A stretch of DNA of 64,000 nucleotides from the NCBI RefSeq assembly GCF_003285005.1, contig NZ_QMFA01000019.1, forward strand, positions 59,557 to 123,556, read 5' to 3'. Each line of letters opens with the position of its first letter. The stretch's first letter is position 1. The translations under genes were made by a program, and so were the position numbers. The notes under the pieces are model-generated. The model saw only the letters and a program-made list of their open reading frames with translations. It did no database searches and had not been told where the DNA came from. Source of the DNA: Paenibacillus sp. YN15 (lineage in GTDB: Bacteria; Bacillota; Bacilli; Paenibacillales; NBRC-103111). Shown one piece after another: positions 41,589 to 49,847 of this stretch.

Positions 41589-43439
41589 TCAATAACCTTT
41601 GAACGAGTTCAATTGCTTTTCTAGGGCCTGAATATCTTTTTTCACTCTTGCGATGTCTTGCACAATACCGCCCAGCCGCCGCGCCGCTTCCAGCGGGTCA
41701 TGCAGGCCTTCGGCTTCCGCGCGTTCCTTCTCCAGCTGCTGCAGCCGCGGATAAAGCTTCAGATAGCCGATGTAATCGGGAAGCGCCCGCAAAGCGGGCT
41801 GCGGATCGGTCATGGACAACGAGGCTGCCGCACGTTCCAGCGTCTCGTCCTCCAGTCCCGCCATAAATTTGCTGATGTCCGGCTCATTGCCTTGTGCATA
41901 ATAGGCATATAAATAAGCGGCAAGAGCCGCGTGAAGCTCTGTGGCAAACCCGTCTCCCAGCTCCTCCTGGACCTTCAGGGCCGCCTCCCGGTCATTAAGC
42001 ATAGCTGCAAGCAGGGCTATCTCTGCATGCTCATGGGCGGGAAGAACAGATACTTTATTCCTGTTGTTTCCATTATTCCTAATATTATTCCACGAATTGT
42101 CCGGATTATCCCCAGGCTCCCGTTTTTTCAGAAGTTCCTGCCGGTATCCGTTCATCTGCTGGGTCAGATTGTCCGCCGCATAGGGGAATTCCGCCGCCAG
42201 CTCCTGGATATAATGCTCCCGCTGATACGGAGCGTCCAGCTCCGCCACCAGCCTCAAGGCGGCTTCAATGTACCGGAAGCGCCCGTCCACATCCGTCAGA
42301 TTGAAATTTTTGCGGATGTATTGCAGCTTGAACTTGGTTGCCGTCAGCGCGCCTTCAATAATCTCCCGGCGGAACCGCTCTCCGCCGTGCTGGGTAATGT
42401 ACTCGTCGGGGTCCTGCCCCCCCGGCAGCCAGGCTACCTTCACGTGGAAGCCTTCCTTCTCCAGGAGCTCAATGCTCTTAAAGGCTGCTGCCTGTCCGGC
42501 TGCGTCCCCGTCGTAGCAAACCAGGGCTTCATCCGCATTGCGTCTCAGCAGTTGGGCATGCTCCCGGGTCAGGGCCGTGCCCATGGACGCCACCCCGTTC
42601 TGAATGCCGGCTTCCCACACCTTAATGGCATCCACATACCCCTCCAGCAGCACCACTGTGCGCGACTTGCGGATCTGGGGCCGGGCTTGGTGGAAATTGT
42701 AAAAGTTGCGGCTTTTGTTAAAGAGAGGGGATTCCGGACTATTCATATACTTAGGCTGAATGTCCCCCATGGCCCGCCCGCCGAAGGCAATAATCCGCCC
42801 CTTCTGGTCATGGATGGGAAACATGATCCGGTCGCGGAATTTGTCGTAATAGCCCGACCCTTCCCGGTGGGAAAGCAGGCCGCCCTTCTCCATCAACGCC
42901 GGGTCAAAGCCCCGCTTTTCGAGAATTTCCGCAAGCTTGTCCCTCATGTTGGGGGAATACCCCAGTTGGAAGGTTTCAATGATGCGGTCATTCATCCCCC
43001 GGCTCCGCAAATAATCCAGCGCCTGTTTGCCTTGCTCCGTGTTCAGCATAATGTAATTATAGAACTTCGCCGTAAACTCGTAGGCGTCATAGAGTGCCTT
43101 GGCTTCCGCCTGCTCCTTGGTCTGCTCCGGCGTTACCGGAGCCCAGTCCACCGGGATATGCGCCTCCTCCGCCATCTGCCGCACCGCTTCGCCGAAGCTT
43201 AGCCCCTCCACTCCCATAATAAAGTGGATGGCATTGCCTCCCGCGTGGCAGCCGAAGCAGTGATAAATCTGCTTCTCCGGCGTAACGGTAAATGACGGGG
43301 ATTTCTCCGAATGGAACGGGCACAGTCCCTTGAGATAATGGCCCTGCTTCGACAAATGCACATGACGGCCTACTACGTCCACAATATCGTAAGCCTTCAG
43401 AACAGCCTCGATCACCTCATCGGGGATACGTCGGTTCAA
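41589..43439 (-). CDS. dnaG: DNA primase
   Basis: The 616-residue protein has an N-terminal CHC2 zinc domain ([29 protein letters not shown]), the Toprim catalytic domain ([30 protein letters not shown]) and a C-terminal helicase-binding domain. It makes RNA primers for DNA replication. The start is a TTG at 43439, with AAGGTGG upstream; no ATG fits better. It lies 13 bases after yqxD and upstream of sigA. The linker near residue 440-460 is Asn-rich, which is unremarkable. Confidence 0.97.
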   Translation of the reverse strand: MNRRIPDEVIEAVLKAYDIVDVVGRHVHLSKQGHYLKGLCPFHSEKSPSFTVTPEKQIYHCFGCHAGGNAIHFIMGVEGLSFGEAVRQMAEEAHIPVDWAPVTPEQTKEQAEAKALYDAYEFTAKFYNYIMLNTEQGKQALDYLRSRGMNDRIIETFQLGYSPNMRDKLAEILEKRGFDPALMEKGGLLSHREGSGYYDKFRDRIMFPIHDQKGRIIAFGGRAMGDIQPKYMNSPESPLFNKSRNFYNFHQARPQIRKSRTVVLLEGYVDAIKVWEAGIQNGVASMGTALTREHAQLLRRNADEALVCYDGDAAGQAAAFKSIELLEKEGFHVKVAWLPGGQDPDEYITQHGGERFRREIIEGALTATKFKLQYIRKNFNLTDVDGRFRYIEAALRLVAELDAPYQREHYIQELAAEFPYAADNLTQQMNGYRQELLKKREPGDNPDNSWNNIRNNGNNRNKVSVLPAHEHAEIALLAAMLNDREAALKVQEELGDGFATELHAALAAYLYAYYAQGNEPDISKFMAGLEDETLERAAASLSMTDPQPALRALPDYIGYLKLYPRLQQLEKERAEAEGLHDPLEAARRLGGIVQDIARVKKDIQALEKQLNSFKGY

Positions 43440-43452
43440 AGCATAACCACCT

Positions 43453-43944
43453 TCATTCCAATTGACAAGTATTACTTATTCGCTCTCCCGGTTTATTTTC
43501 CTGCAAGGATTGCAAAAGTTTTGTCAAAGAATGTAGAAATCGTTCCCGGTCCTGTGCGGTAAAAGGCTTAGGTCCTTTGCCGTAATGTCCGCTTCTTCGT
43601 TTTTTGGCGTGCTCATGGCGGCTTTCCAGCAGAAAATCGATATTTTCATCCGTGTATTCCTGCCCCCGGTTGGAAAGCACAAAAGCGCGCTTGGCCAAGC
43701 CGATGGTCGCCAAACCAAAATCCTGCGTCACCAGAATGTTGCCGGGCGCCAGATGATTGGCAATATACAAATCTGCCGACTGATCCGACCGGTCTACCTG
43801 CACAACAGTTACGCCGGGCTCCTCCGCGAGCCGGTGATCCAGAGACGCCACCATCAGCACATGGGCTTGAAACCGGCGGGCAGCCTGAATAATCTCCTGC
43901 TTCACGGGACACGCGTCGGCGTCAACGACAATGGCAAGCGCCAT
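43453..43944 (-). CDS. yqxD: YqxD/YaiI family protein (DUF188, PIN-like)
   Basis: The 163-residue protein starts MALAIVVDADACPVKQEII, with the DUF188 motif DADACPVK and VTQDFGLATIGLAKRAFVLSNRGQEY later. DUF188 has a PIN-like nuclease fold, but its role is not settled. It precedes dnaG as in Bacillus. The ATG at 43944 gives the family's normal length; the longer frame to 44121 overlaps the end of the upstream gene. Confidence 0.9.
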   Translation of the reverse strand: MALAIVVDADACPVKQEIIQAARRFQAHVLMVASLDHRLAEEPGVTVVQVDRSDQSADLYIANHLAPGNILVTQDFGLATIGLAKRAFVLSNRGQEYTDENIDFLLESRHEHAKKRRSGHYGKGPKPFTAQDRERFLHSLTKLLQSLQENKPGERISNTCQLE

Positions 43945-44042
43945 GCTCAACTCTCTCACCGCCTTTAGGATTGGCAGCACTTCCGTAATATTATATACGA
44001 TGGGGAAATAAAAAATCCTGCCTGCACCACAAAAAAGCTTGA

Positions 44043-44858
44043 CTAACGGAGCGGAATTCGTTCCATGATAATCCCCGCCGTTTCCTCCACCGCTTTGTTG
44101 GAGACATCGATGACCATACACCCCAGCTTCTTCATGATCGCCTGGGCATGAGCCAGCTCCTCATTGATCCGCTGCACCTTGGCATAGATGGCCTCCTCGC
44201 CCAGTCCCAGCGCCTTCAGCCGCTCCTTGCGGATTTCGTTCAGCTTTTCCGGGGTGATGGTAAGGCCGACAATTTTGCTTGGATTGACGGTGAACAGCTC
44301 CCGGGGCGGCACCAGTTCCGGCACCAGGGGAACATTGGCGACCTTGTAGCTTTTGTGGGCCAGAAACATGGCCAACGGCGTCTTCGACGTGCGGGAAACC
44401 CCCGCCAGGACAATATCCGCCTTGATCACGCCGGTGGGGTCCCGGCCGTCGTCGTATCTTACGGCGAATTCCACTGCCTCCACCTTGCGGAAATAATGCT
44501 CATCCAGCCTATGGATGATTCCGGGTTCGTGGCGGGAGCGCTGGTCCAGCGCTTTTTCCAGACTGGTGATAATGGGGCCCAACAGATCAATGCAGATGAC
44601 CTGGCTTTGGGTGGCCCGCTCCAGCAGGTAGTCGCGGAGCTGGGGTATCACCAGCGTGAACACAATCACGCCGCCGCAGGAAGCGGCATCCTTGATAATC
44701 TGGTCGATGCCTTCGGGCGTATGTATAAAAGGCCGGCGCTTCAATTCAATGACAGTCGGCAGAAACTGGACAATGGCCGCTCTGACCACGGATTCCCCCG
44801 TTTCCCCGGCAGAATCGGAAACCACATAGACATACTGGACTTTTCTCCTATTGGACAA
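44043..44858 (-). CDS. yqfL: Bifunctional kinase/phosphorylase of the DUF299 family (YqfL)
   Basis: The 271-residue protein is of the PPDK/PEP-synthetase regulatory family: VVSDSAGETGESVVRAA, the P-loop-like GVSRTSKTPLAMFLAHK, then GLTITPEKLNEIRKERL. It phosphorylates and dephosphorylates a target dikinase; in Bacillus YqfL is linked to CcpN-controlled gluconeogenesis. CcpN is not next to it here. The start is TTG 44858 behind GGAGGGTG. A 98-base gap separates it from yqxD. Confidence 0.92.
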   Translation of the reverse strand: MSNRRKVQYVYVVSDSAGETGESVVRAAIVQFLPTVIELKRRPFIHTPEGIDQIIKDAASCGGVIVFTLVIPQLRDYLLERATQSQVICIDLLGPIITSLEKALDQRSRHEPGIIHRLDEHYFRKVEAVEFAVRYDDGRDPTGVIKADIVLAGVSRTSKTPLAMFLAHKSYKVANVPLVPELVPPRELFTVNPSKIVGLTITPEKLNEIRKERLKALGLGEEAIYAKVQRINEELAHAQAIMKKLGCMVIDVSNKAVEETAGIIMERIPLR

Positions 44859-44893
44859 GGTTGATCACCCTCCCTTTCGCTTAACTAAAGCCT

Positions 44894-44952
44894 AAAAAAG
44901 CTCCCGCTCCTGCGTCTGCCGGCAAGCTGCCAAGCACAGGAACAGGAGCCGC
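44894..44952 (-). terminator. Terminator after recO
   Basis: GGCTCCTG...CCTGTG pairs with CGCAGG...GGGAGC across a longer loop and ends in TTTTTTAGG on the minus strand. Confidence 0.75.
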
Positions 44953-45032
44953 GTCATTCACGGTTCCACCCTTTATTTGAAAGCGGCATCGGCCAGAATC
45001 GTAACAAATTCACGCTTTCCTGTCAAACCCCA

Positions 45033-45782
45033 TTATTCGATGCCGTATTTGTCCATCTGGTCGAGAAAGCTGCGGGATTTCCACTTGGTTTCCACATACA
45101 TGTCCATCATCCCGCGCATACAGCGCTTTAATTGCGCTTCCGTGACAGGCTTGACGTCAATTCCCCCCAAGCGCCGCAAATCCATGCTGCGGAACAGGCG
45201 GAGCAGCTTCAGGGTACCCGGTCCCAGGATGATGGCCTGGGGGTCCCTGGCCCGGCAGCGCGGGCAAAGAATCCCTCCCGCCGCAATGCTCAAGGCCATT
45301 TCCCCCTCCTTGCTGCCGCAGGAGACGCATTGATCCAGCTCCGGCATGTAACCGGACAGCACCAGCATGTTCATCTCCATAATGTGGGCAATGATATGGG
45401 GCGGCTTATCGTCGGCGATGCCCCTTAACGCGGCCAACAGCTGCTCGAACAGCGGGGCGTTGGGCTCCATTTCCCCGGTGAGCTTCTCCACCATTTCCGC
45501 TATATAGGCGGCATACGCCCCCTTCATCAGATCCTCCCGGAGCTTGTGGAAGGAGTCGGTAATTTCCGCTGCGTTCAGGGTCCCCATGTGCGCATTTTTG
45601 TAGATGACAAACTCTCCGTATGTAAAAAGCTGCGTGACAGCCCCATGGCGACTCTTCAGCTTCTTGGCCCCCCGGGCCATCACGCTCATTTTTCCGGCTT
45701 CCCGGGTATATACCGATATAATCTTATGCCCTTCCCCGTAGTCCATGCTCCGGGCGACAATTCCTTCTACCTTATACAGCAT
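45033..45782 (-). CDS. recO: RecO recombination mediator
   Basis: The 249-residue protein has an N-terminal OB fold (YKVEGIVARSMDYGEGHKIISVYTREAGKMSVMARGAKK), a helical core and a C-terminal four-Cys zinc site (CVSCGSKEG ... ILCPRCRA). RecO helps load RecA at gaps, with RecF and RecR. It follows yqzL by 33 bases, and era lies further upstream, the Bacillus order. The ATG at 45782 follows TAGGAG. Confidence 0.95.
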   Translation of the reverse strand: MLYKVEGIVARSMDYGEGHKIISVYTREAGKMSVMARGAKKLKSRHGAVTQLFTYGEFVIYKNAHMGTLNAAEITDSFHKLREDLMKGAYAAYIAEMVEKLTGEMEPNAPLFEQLLAALRGIADDKPPHIIAHIMEMNMLVLSGYMPELDQCVSCGSKEGEMALSIAAGGILCPRCRARDPQAIILGPGTLKLLRLFRSMDLRRLGGIDVKPVTEAQLKRCMRGMMDMYVETKWKSRSFLDQMDKYGIE

Positions 45783-45815
45783 GGGCCTCAGCTCCTAACG
45801 CTTGGCTGCCCCGTG

Positions 45816-45959
45816 TTAGACCACCGCTTCTCCCTCTTCCTGCTCCTGCGGCTCCTCCACCGGCAACGTGCTTTCCGCAGGCATCAGCATCTCCTTGTAC
45901 AGCAGGTACGCATTCACATCTCCCGTCATCGAAAAATAGTTCCAAGAGAAGTCTCTCAT
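45816..45959 (-). CDS. yqzL: YqzL family small protein
   Basis: A 47-residue protein starting MRDFSWNYFSMTGDVNAYLLYKE and ending in an acidic tail (EEPQEQEEGEAVV). The opening is the YqzL signature. It lies just upstream of recO, with era beyond, as in Bacillus. GGAGGGG is nine bases before the ATG. Its function is unknown. Confidence 0.85.
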   Translation of the reverse strand: MRDFSWNYFSMTGDVNAYLLYKEMLMPAESTLPVEEPQEQEEGEAVV

Positions 45960-46708
45960 CTGTACCATCCCCTCCTACAGTCTGTGAATTGCCCCACATA
46001 TGTAGGATAGGAGAAAAGGGGTGAATCTATCCGAAGCAAGTACTGGCAGGGGGTCGAATCCCCCCTTCCCCCTTTCGCCAAAGGGGGGAGACTTGGGCGC
46101 TGCCGCCCCAAGACCCCGGCAAGGGTGCGGTTCGTCCCGGGTGGGCCGTCTTCGATGGGGGGTGGGTGGCAGGAGCGCTTCCGTTCCCCTGGAAGACCGA
46201 TTGCCCCCTTTGTTGGCGGGGCAACCGGTCTTGAGGGCGGGAACACGCTGGAGGTTTGGCGTTCTTCGCCGCGTGATGCCCGTGGTGGTGCAGCGGTGGC
46301 CGGGTGAGAGGGACGATGGAGGGGGAGCCGCCTCACGCTGCCGCATGAAGCTCACGGTTTAAACCTTAACCCCCTAAACCCAAAACCTCAAACCCTTCGC
46401 TCACATCGCTTTGCTGGTTCGCTCTCCGGCCGCTTCCGCTTCGCCCGGCCGGACTTCAAACCAAACCCCTTAACCCCAAAACCCCTTTTCGCTCACTCCG
46501 CTTTGCTGGTTGGCTCTCCACCCTTCCCTAACGGCGGTGAGAGCCTCTATTTGCCCCAAAAAGAGGGGTTGCGAAATCTAACGGAAGCAGGAGCCCTTAT
46601 TGGGCCAAAAATGGGCTTGCGACGGGGCTTTTGGCCCACATAGCGGCTGTGGCCGCCGTTAGATTTTCTCAAGCGGCATTTTCGCCGAAATAAAGGCTTC
46701 CATCGCCG
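45960..46708. other. Gene-free region between yqzL and era, rich in repeats
   Basis: About 560 bases of G/C-skewed sequence come first (with CCCCCTTTCGCCAAAGGGGG at 46068-46087), then two imperfect ~90-bp direct repeats with the core CGCTTTGCTGGTTNGCTCTCC (46392-46430 and 46481-46520), then the family A element. Long frames on both strands look accidental: no ribosome sites and odd composition. Confidence 0.6.
46392..46520. repeat. Pair of ~40-bp direct repeats in a C/A-rich context
   Basis: CCCTTCGCTCACATCGCTTT... and CCCCTTTTCGCTCACTCCGCTTT... share the tail GCTGGTT(C/G)GCTCTCC and are each preceded by a CCTAAACCCAAAACC-type C/A stretch. The spacing is about 90 bases. Confidence 0.7.
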
Positions 46709-46714
46709 TTAGAA
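46526..46714. repeat. Family A nested inverted element, copy 3
   Basis: Left half-sites CCTAACGGCGGTGAGAGCC (46526-46552) and ATCTAACGGAAGCAGGAGCCC (46576-46601); right half-sites ATAGCGGCTGTGGCCGCCGTT (46639-46665) and AATAAAGGCTTCCATCGCCG (46688-46714). Its right end cuts into the AraC-like remnant. Confidence 0.82.
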
Positions 46715-46771
46715 GCGGTTCGCCAGCTCAATATAATCAATGGCCCGGTTCAGCCGGATGTTCCAATCCAC
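46709..46771 (-). pseudogene. AraC-family regulator N-terminal remnant, truncated by a family A element
   Basis: A GTG codon with a strong GGAGGTGAGAGGA site begins the frame VDWNIRLNRAIDYIELANRF and then stops. The opening W-x-x-R-L-N-x-A-I-D-Y-I-E is the usual start of AraC-family DNA-binding regulators. The stop codon TAA is part of the TTCTAACGGCG end of the repeat. The rest of the gene is absent. It is only 20 residues, so the assignment is tentative. Confidence 0.5.
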
Positions 46772-46874
46772 TCCTCTCACCTCCTGATCACAATTTTAGG
46801 AATGTGAGGATGGAATGTCCTCTCCTCTGCCACTTAAAAATGAGAGGACTCCATGCATTTATTCGCATTAGCCA

Positions 46875-47037
46875 GGCCGTGTCTGAAAACCCGCTTGAGG
46901 CATCTTTCACCGCCTTTTCGCCCCTTGCTTCGTTACCTTTGCTTGATGTCCCCCCCCCGGTGAACTCACGCAAAAGTGCCTTGCCTGGAACGAAAATTCG
47001 CCAAAATCTGTTCCCCTTGGAGTTATCAGACACGCCC
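46875..47037. repeat. MITE-like element, copy 1 (163 bp)
   Basis: The ends GGCCGTGTCTGAAAAC and (inverted) GGGCGTGTCTGATAAC match at 14 of 16 positions. The inside is about 80-85% alike to the copy at 62208-62368 (CGCCTTTTCGCCCCTTGC, GTGCCTTGCCTGGAACGAAAA). It abuts the era stop. The flanks are CA on one side and TA on the other. Confidence 0.85.
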
Positions 47038-47054
47038 TATTTGCCGTCAGCTCC

Positions 47055-47951
47055 TTAGTCGTGCCGGAAGCCCAGGTCCTTCAGCACCCGGTCCTGGTTG
47101 CGCCAATCCTTTTTCACCTTGACCCACAGCTCCAGGAAGCATTTGTTGCCCAGCAGCTTCTCGATATCCAATCTGGCCAGCCTGCCGATTTCCTTGAGCA
47201 GCGCGCCGTTTTTGCCAATGATGATGCCCTTCTGCGAGTCCCGCTCCACGAAGATGACAGCGGAGATATGCACCAGGCCATTCTGCTGCACCTTCATATC
47301 CTCGATGGTGACGGCGATGGAATGGGGAATTTCCTCCCGGGTCAGATTCAGGATTTTTTCCCGCACCAGCTCGGCGCACACGAATTGCTCCGGATGGTCC
47401 GTTACCTGGTCCGCGGGATAATACATGGGCCCCTCGTCCAAGTAGCGCACCGCCTGCTCCAGCAGAATGTTGACGCTGGTGCCTTGCTTGGCGGAGATGG
47501 GCACGATTTCGGCAAAGGGGTACAAGTCCTTGTATTGCACGATGATCGGCAGCAGCTCTTCCGGCTGCACCTTGTCAATTTTGTTCATCACCAGAATAAC
47601 GGGAGTTTTGACCTGCTTCAGCCGTTCGATAATATACCGGTCTCCGCCGCCCAACCCTTCGCTGACATCCACCAGAAAGAGGATGGCGTCCACCTCGTTT
47701 AAGGTGCCCTCCGCCACCTGCATCATATAATTGCCCAGCTTGGACTGGGGCTTATGAATGCCCGGTGTGTCCAAGAAGACGATCTGGGCGGTGTCGGTGG
47801 TATACACGCCGTGAATTTTGTTGCGGGTGGTCTGGGGTTTGTCCGACATAATGGCTACCTTCTGACCCACCACCCGGTTCAACAGGGTGGATTTGCCCAC
47901 ATTGGGGCGCCCAATAATGGCCACAAACCCGGATTTAAAGCCTTTTGGCAT
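47055..47951 (-). CDS. era: Era: ribosome-assembly GTPase
   Basis: The 298-residue protein has G1 [17 protein letters not shown]3 FLDTPGIH, G4 MNKIDKV and a C-terminal KH domain ([31 protein letters not shown]). Era binds 16S rRNA near the 3' end and guides 30S maturation. The ATG at 47951 follows AGAGGAA; the upstream TTG has no site. It follows cdd and precedes yqzL and recO, though here the gap to yqzL is expanded to 1.1 kb by repeats and a MITE-like element. Confidence 0.97.
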   Translation of the reverse strand: MPKGFKSGFVAIIGRPNVGKSTLLNRVVGQKVAIMSDKPQTTRNKIHGVYTTDTAQIVFLDTPGIHKPQSKLGNYMMQVAEGTLNEVDAILFLVDVSEGLGGGDRYIIERLKQVKTPVILVMNKIDKVQPEELLPIIVQYKDLYPFAEIVPISAKQGTSVNILLEQAVRYLDEGPMYYPADQVTDHPEQFVCAELVREKILNLTREEIPHSIAVTIEDMKVQQNGLVHISAVIFVERDSQKGIIIGKNGALLKEIGRLARLDIEKLLGNKCFLELWVKVKKDWRNQDRVLKDLGFRHD

Positions 47952-47993
47952 ATGCAAAATTCCTCTCGTGGTCAATTTGGCGGTGAGTTTCCG

Positions 47994-48461
<468 letters not shown>

Positions 48462-49154
48462 CTACCTGCCCAGGAAAAAGGCCAGCACCGTCAGCACCGC
48501 TCCCAACAGGCCGCCTGCCAGAATCCCCGCCAGGGAGCGCCCCTGCTTCTCATAGAGCATCACTAGAAACATGCCGCACATGACCAGGGCCAGCAGCCCG
48601 ATTAACGTGTCGCCGCTTTTCAACGTGATTAGTGTTCCCAATGAAACCGCCAAGGCCATCCACAGGCTGGGCTTCAGCTGCCCGTTGGCCCGAAAGCGGG
48701 TGCGGACCACGATAACCGCCAGCGCCACCAGCGTCAGATAGAGCCAGACGGAGCCGATGGACAGCGGCATCTCCGGATGGCGTCTGTGCCGAATCCACTG
48801 CTCCACCGGCGGGTAGAACACCGCCACTCCCACAGCGGCGGCAAAAACCGCCGTCACCAGCACCGCGGCGGCTGCCACATCCTTGGCGATTTTGGCCAGG
48901 GGGTGCAGGTCGGGCATGGCGAGATCGACGGTTTTTTCGATTCCGGTATTGATCAGCTCCGTGACAATCACCAGCGTAATTGCCAGCAGCAGAAGCAGGA
49001 TATCGGTCCGCGGCAGCCGAAAAAACAAAGCGGAAACCAGCACGGCAAAGGACGCAAAAAAATGGAACTTCATATTCGGCTGCGTCGACAGGGCGTACTG
49101 GATGCCTTCGTAGGCATGGCGCATGCTTTTTAACCAGCGGACCAAAGGATTCAA
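48462..49154 (-). CDS. dgkA: Diacylglycerol/undecaprenol kinase DgkA with extra C-terminal membrane domain
   Basis: Residues 1-120 are a standard Gram-positive DgkA (undecaprenol kinase): AYEGIQYALSTQPNMKFHF, ELINTGIEKTVDLAMPDLHPLAKIAKDVAAAAVL with the catalytic Glu. It phosphorylates undecaprenol. The remaining ~110 residues add about four membrane segments (IGSVWLYLTLVALAVIVV, PSLWMALAVSLGTLITLKSG) that Bacillus DgkA lacks. I see no PAP2 phosphatase motifs in it. The start is a TTG overlapping the ybeY stop (TTGA). The gene directly precedes cdd as usual. Confidence 0.88.
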   Translation of the reverse strand: MNPLVRWLKSMRHAYEGIQYALSTQPNMKFHFFASFAVLVSALFFRLPRTDILLLLLAITLVIVTELINTGIEKTVDLAMPDLHPLAKIAKDVAAAAVLVTAVFAAAVGVAVFYPPVEQWIRHRRHPEMPLSIGSVWLYLTLVALAVIVVRTRFRANGQLKPSLWMALAVSLGTLITLKSGDTLIGLLALVMCGMFLVMLYEKQGRSLAGILAGGLLGAVLTVLAFFLGR

Positions 49155-49735
49155 CGGGTGATCCCTGCCTTCGCCAGAATCTCTTCCTGCTTCCCGAACA
49201 TGATTTTTTCGTCTTCCTCCGTCATATGGTCATAGCCAATGAGATGCAGGAAGCCGTGAACGAACAAAAATCCGATCTCCCGTTCAGCCGAATGCCCGTA
49301 TTCCTCCGCTTGGGCCAAGGCTTTGGGGATGGAGATCACAATATCCCCCAAGGGCTCCGCCAGAAGCTTCTCCGGCTCCTCCTCGAACTCCTCCAGCGTA
49401 TCCTCCCCGCCGTCCAAGAGCCCCAGCTCCGCCATCTCCTGCAGCATCTCCAGCTCCACTTCCTCCAGATCCTCCTCATCGTAATAAATGGGGGGCTCGT
49501 CCTCGGAGGACTCGGACATGGCAAAGGACAGCACATCCGTCGGCTTGTCGATGCCGCGGTAATCCCGGTTCAGCTGGCGGATGGTCTCATCGTCCACAAA
49601 GGACAGGACCACTTCGCCGGACTCCACCTGCTCCTGCTCGCCGGCCAACCGGAGCAGCTCCTCCAGCTTTTGGACCAAAGCAGGCGTAATCTCGTACTCA
49701 TCCTGTTCATTGATGCATTCCAGATATAGATTCAA
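49151..49735 (-). CDS. ybeY: YbeY: 16S rRNA maturation endoribonuclease (with acidic insert)
   Basis: The 194-residue protein has the UPF0054 zinc site HGFLHLIGYDHMTEEDEKIMF. YbeY processes the 3' end of 16S rRNA and is needed for ribosome quality control. It is about 30 residues longer than usual: residues about 90-130 contain an acidic stretch (EEDLEEVELEMLQEM, EEFEEEPEKLL). The ATG at 49735 is behind GGGAGATC. It overlaps dgkA and follows yqfF after an 99-base gap that holds a repeat element. Confidence 0.93.
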   Translation of the reverse strand: MNLYLECINEQDEYEITPALVQKLEELLRLAGEQEQVESGEVVLSFVDDETIRQLNRDYRGIDKPTDVLSFAMSESSEDEPPIYYDEEDLEEVELEMLQEMAELGLLDGGEDTLEEFEEEPEKLLAEPLGDIVISIPKALAQAEEYGHSAEREIGFLFVHGFLHLIGYDHMTEEDEKIMFGKQEEILAKAGITR

Positions 49736-49789
49736 GGGAGATCATCCTTTTTCTCTAAAATACTGTCATTATGTTTGCCGGTTCGTATC

Positions 49790-49847
49790 GGGGGCTCCCC
49801 CAAAAGTAATCGGAATAAGCTTCAGAGAATCACTTCACTTTTGGGGG
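49790..49847 (-). repeat. CCCCCAAAAGT hairpin element, copy 4 (supplies the yqfF stop codon)
   Basis: On the minus strand CCCCCAAAAGTGAAGTG ... ATTACTTTTGGGGGAGCCCCCG. The first bases encode the last YqfF residues Pro-Gln-Lys and the TGA stop (49835-49837). Confidence 0.82.

Noticed and set aside
46065..46230. CRISPR-like or structured array in the G/C-skewed stretch
   Set aside because: There are hairpins but no regularly spaced direct repeats and no cas genes in the window.
46021..46362. 113-codon plus-strand frame between yqzL and era
   Set aside because: No ribosome site, Pro/Gly/Arg-rich accidental composition, overlapping open frames on the other strand.
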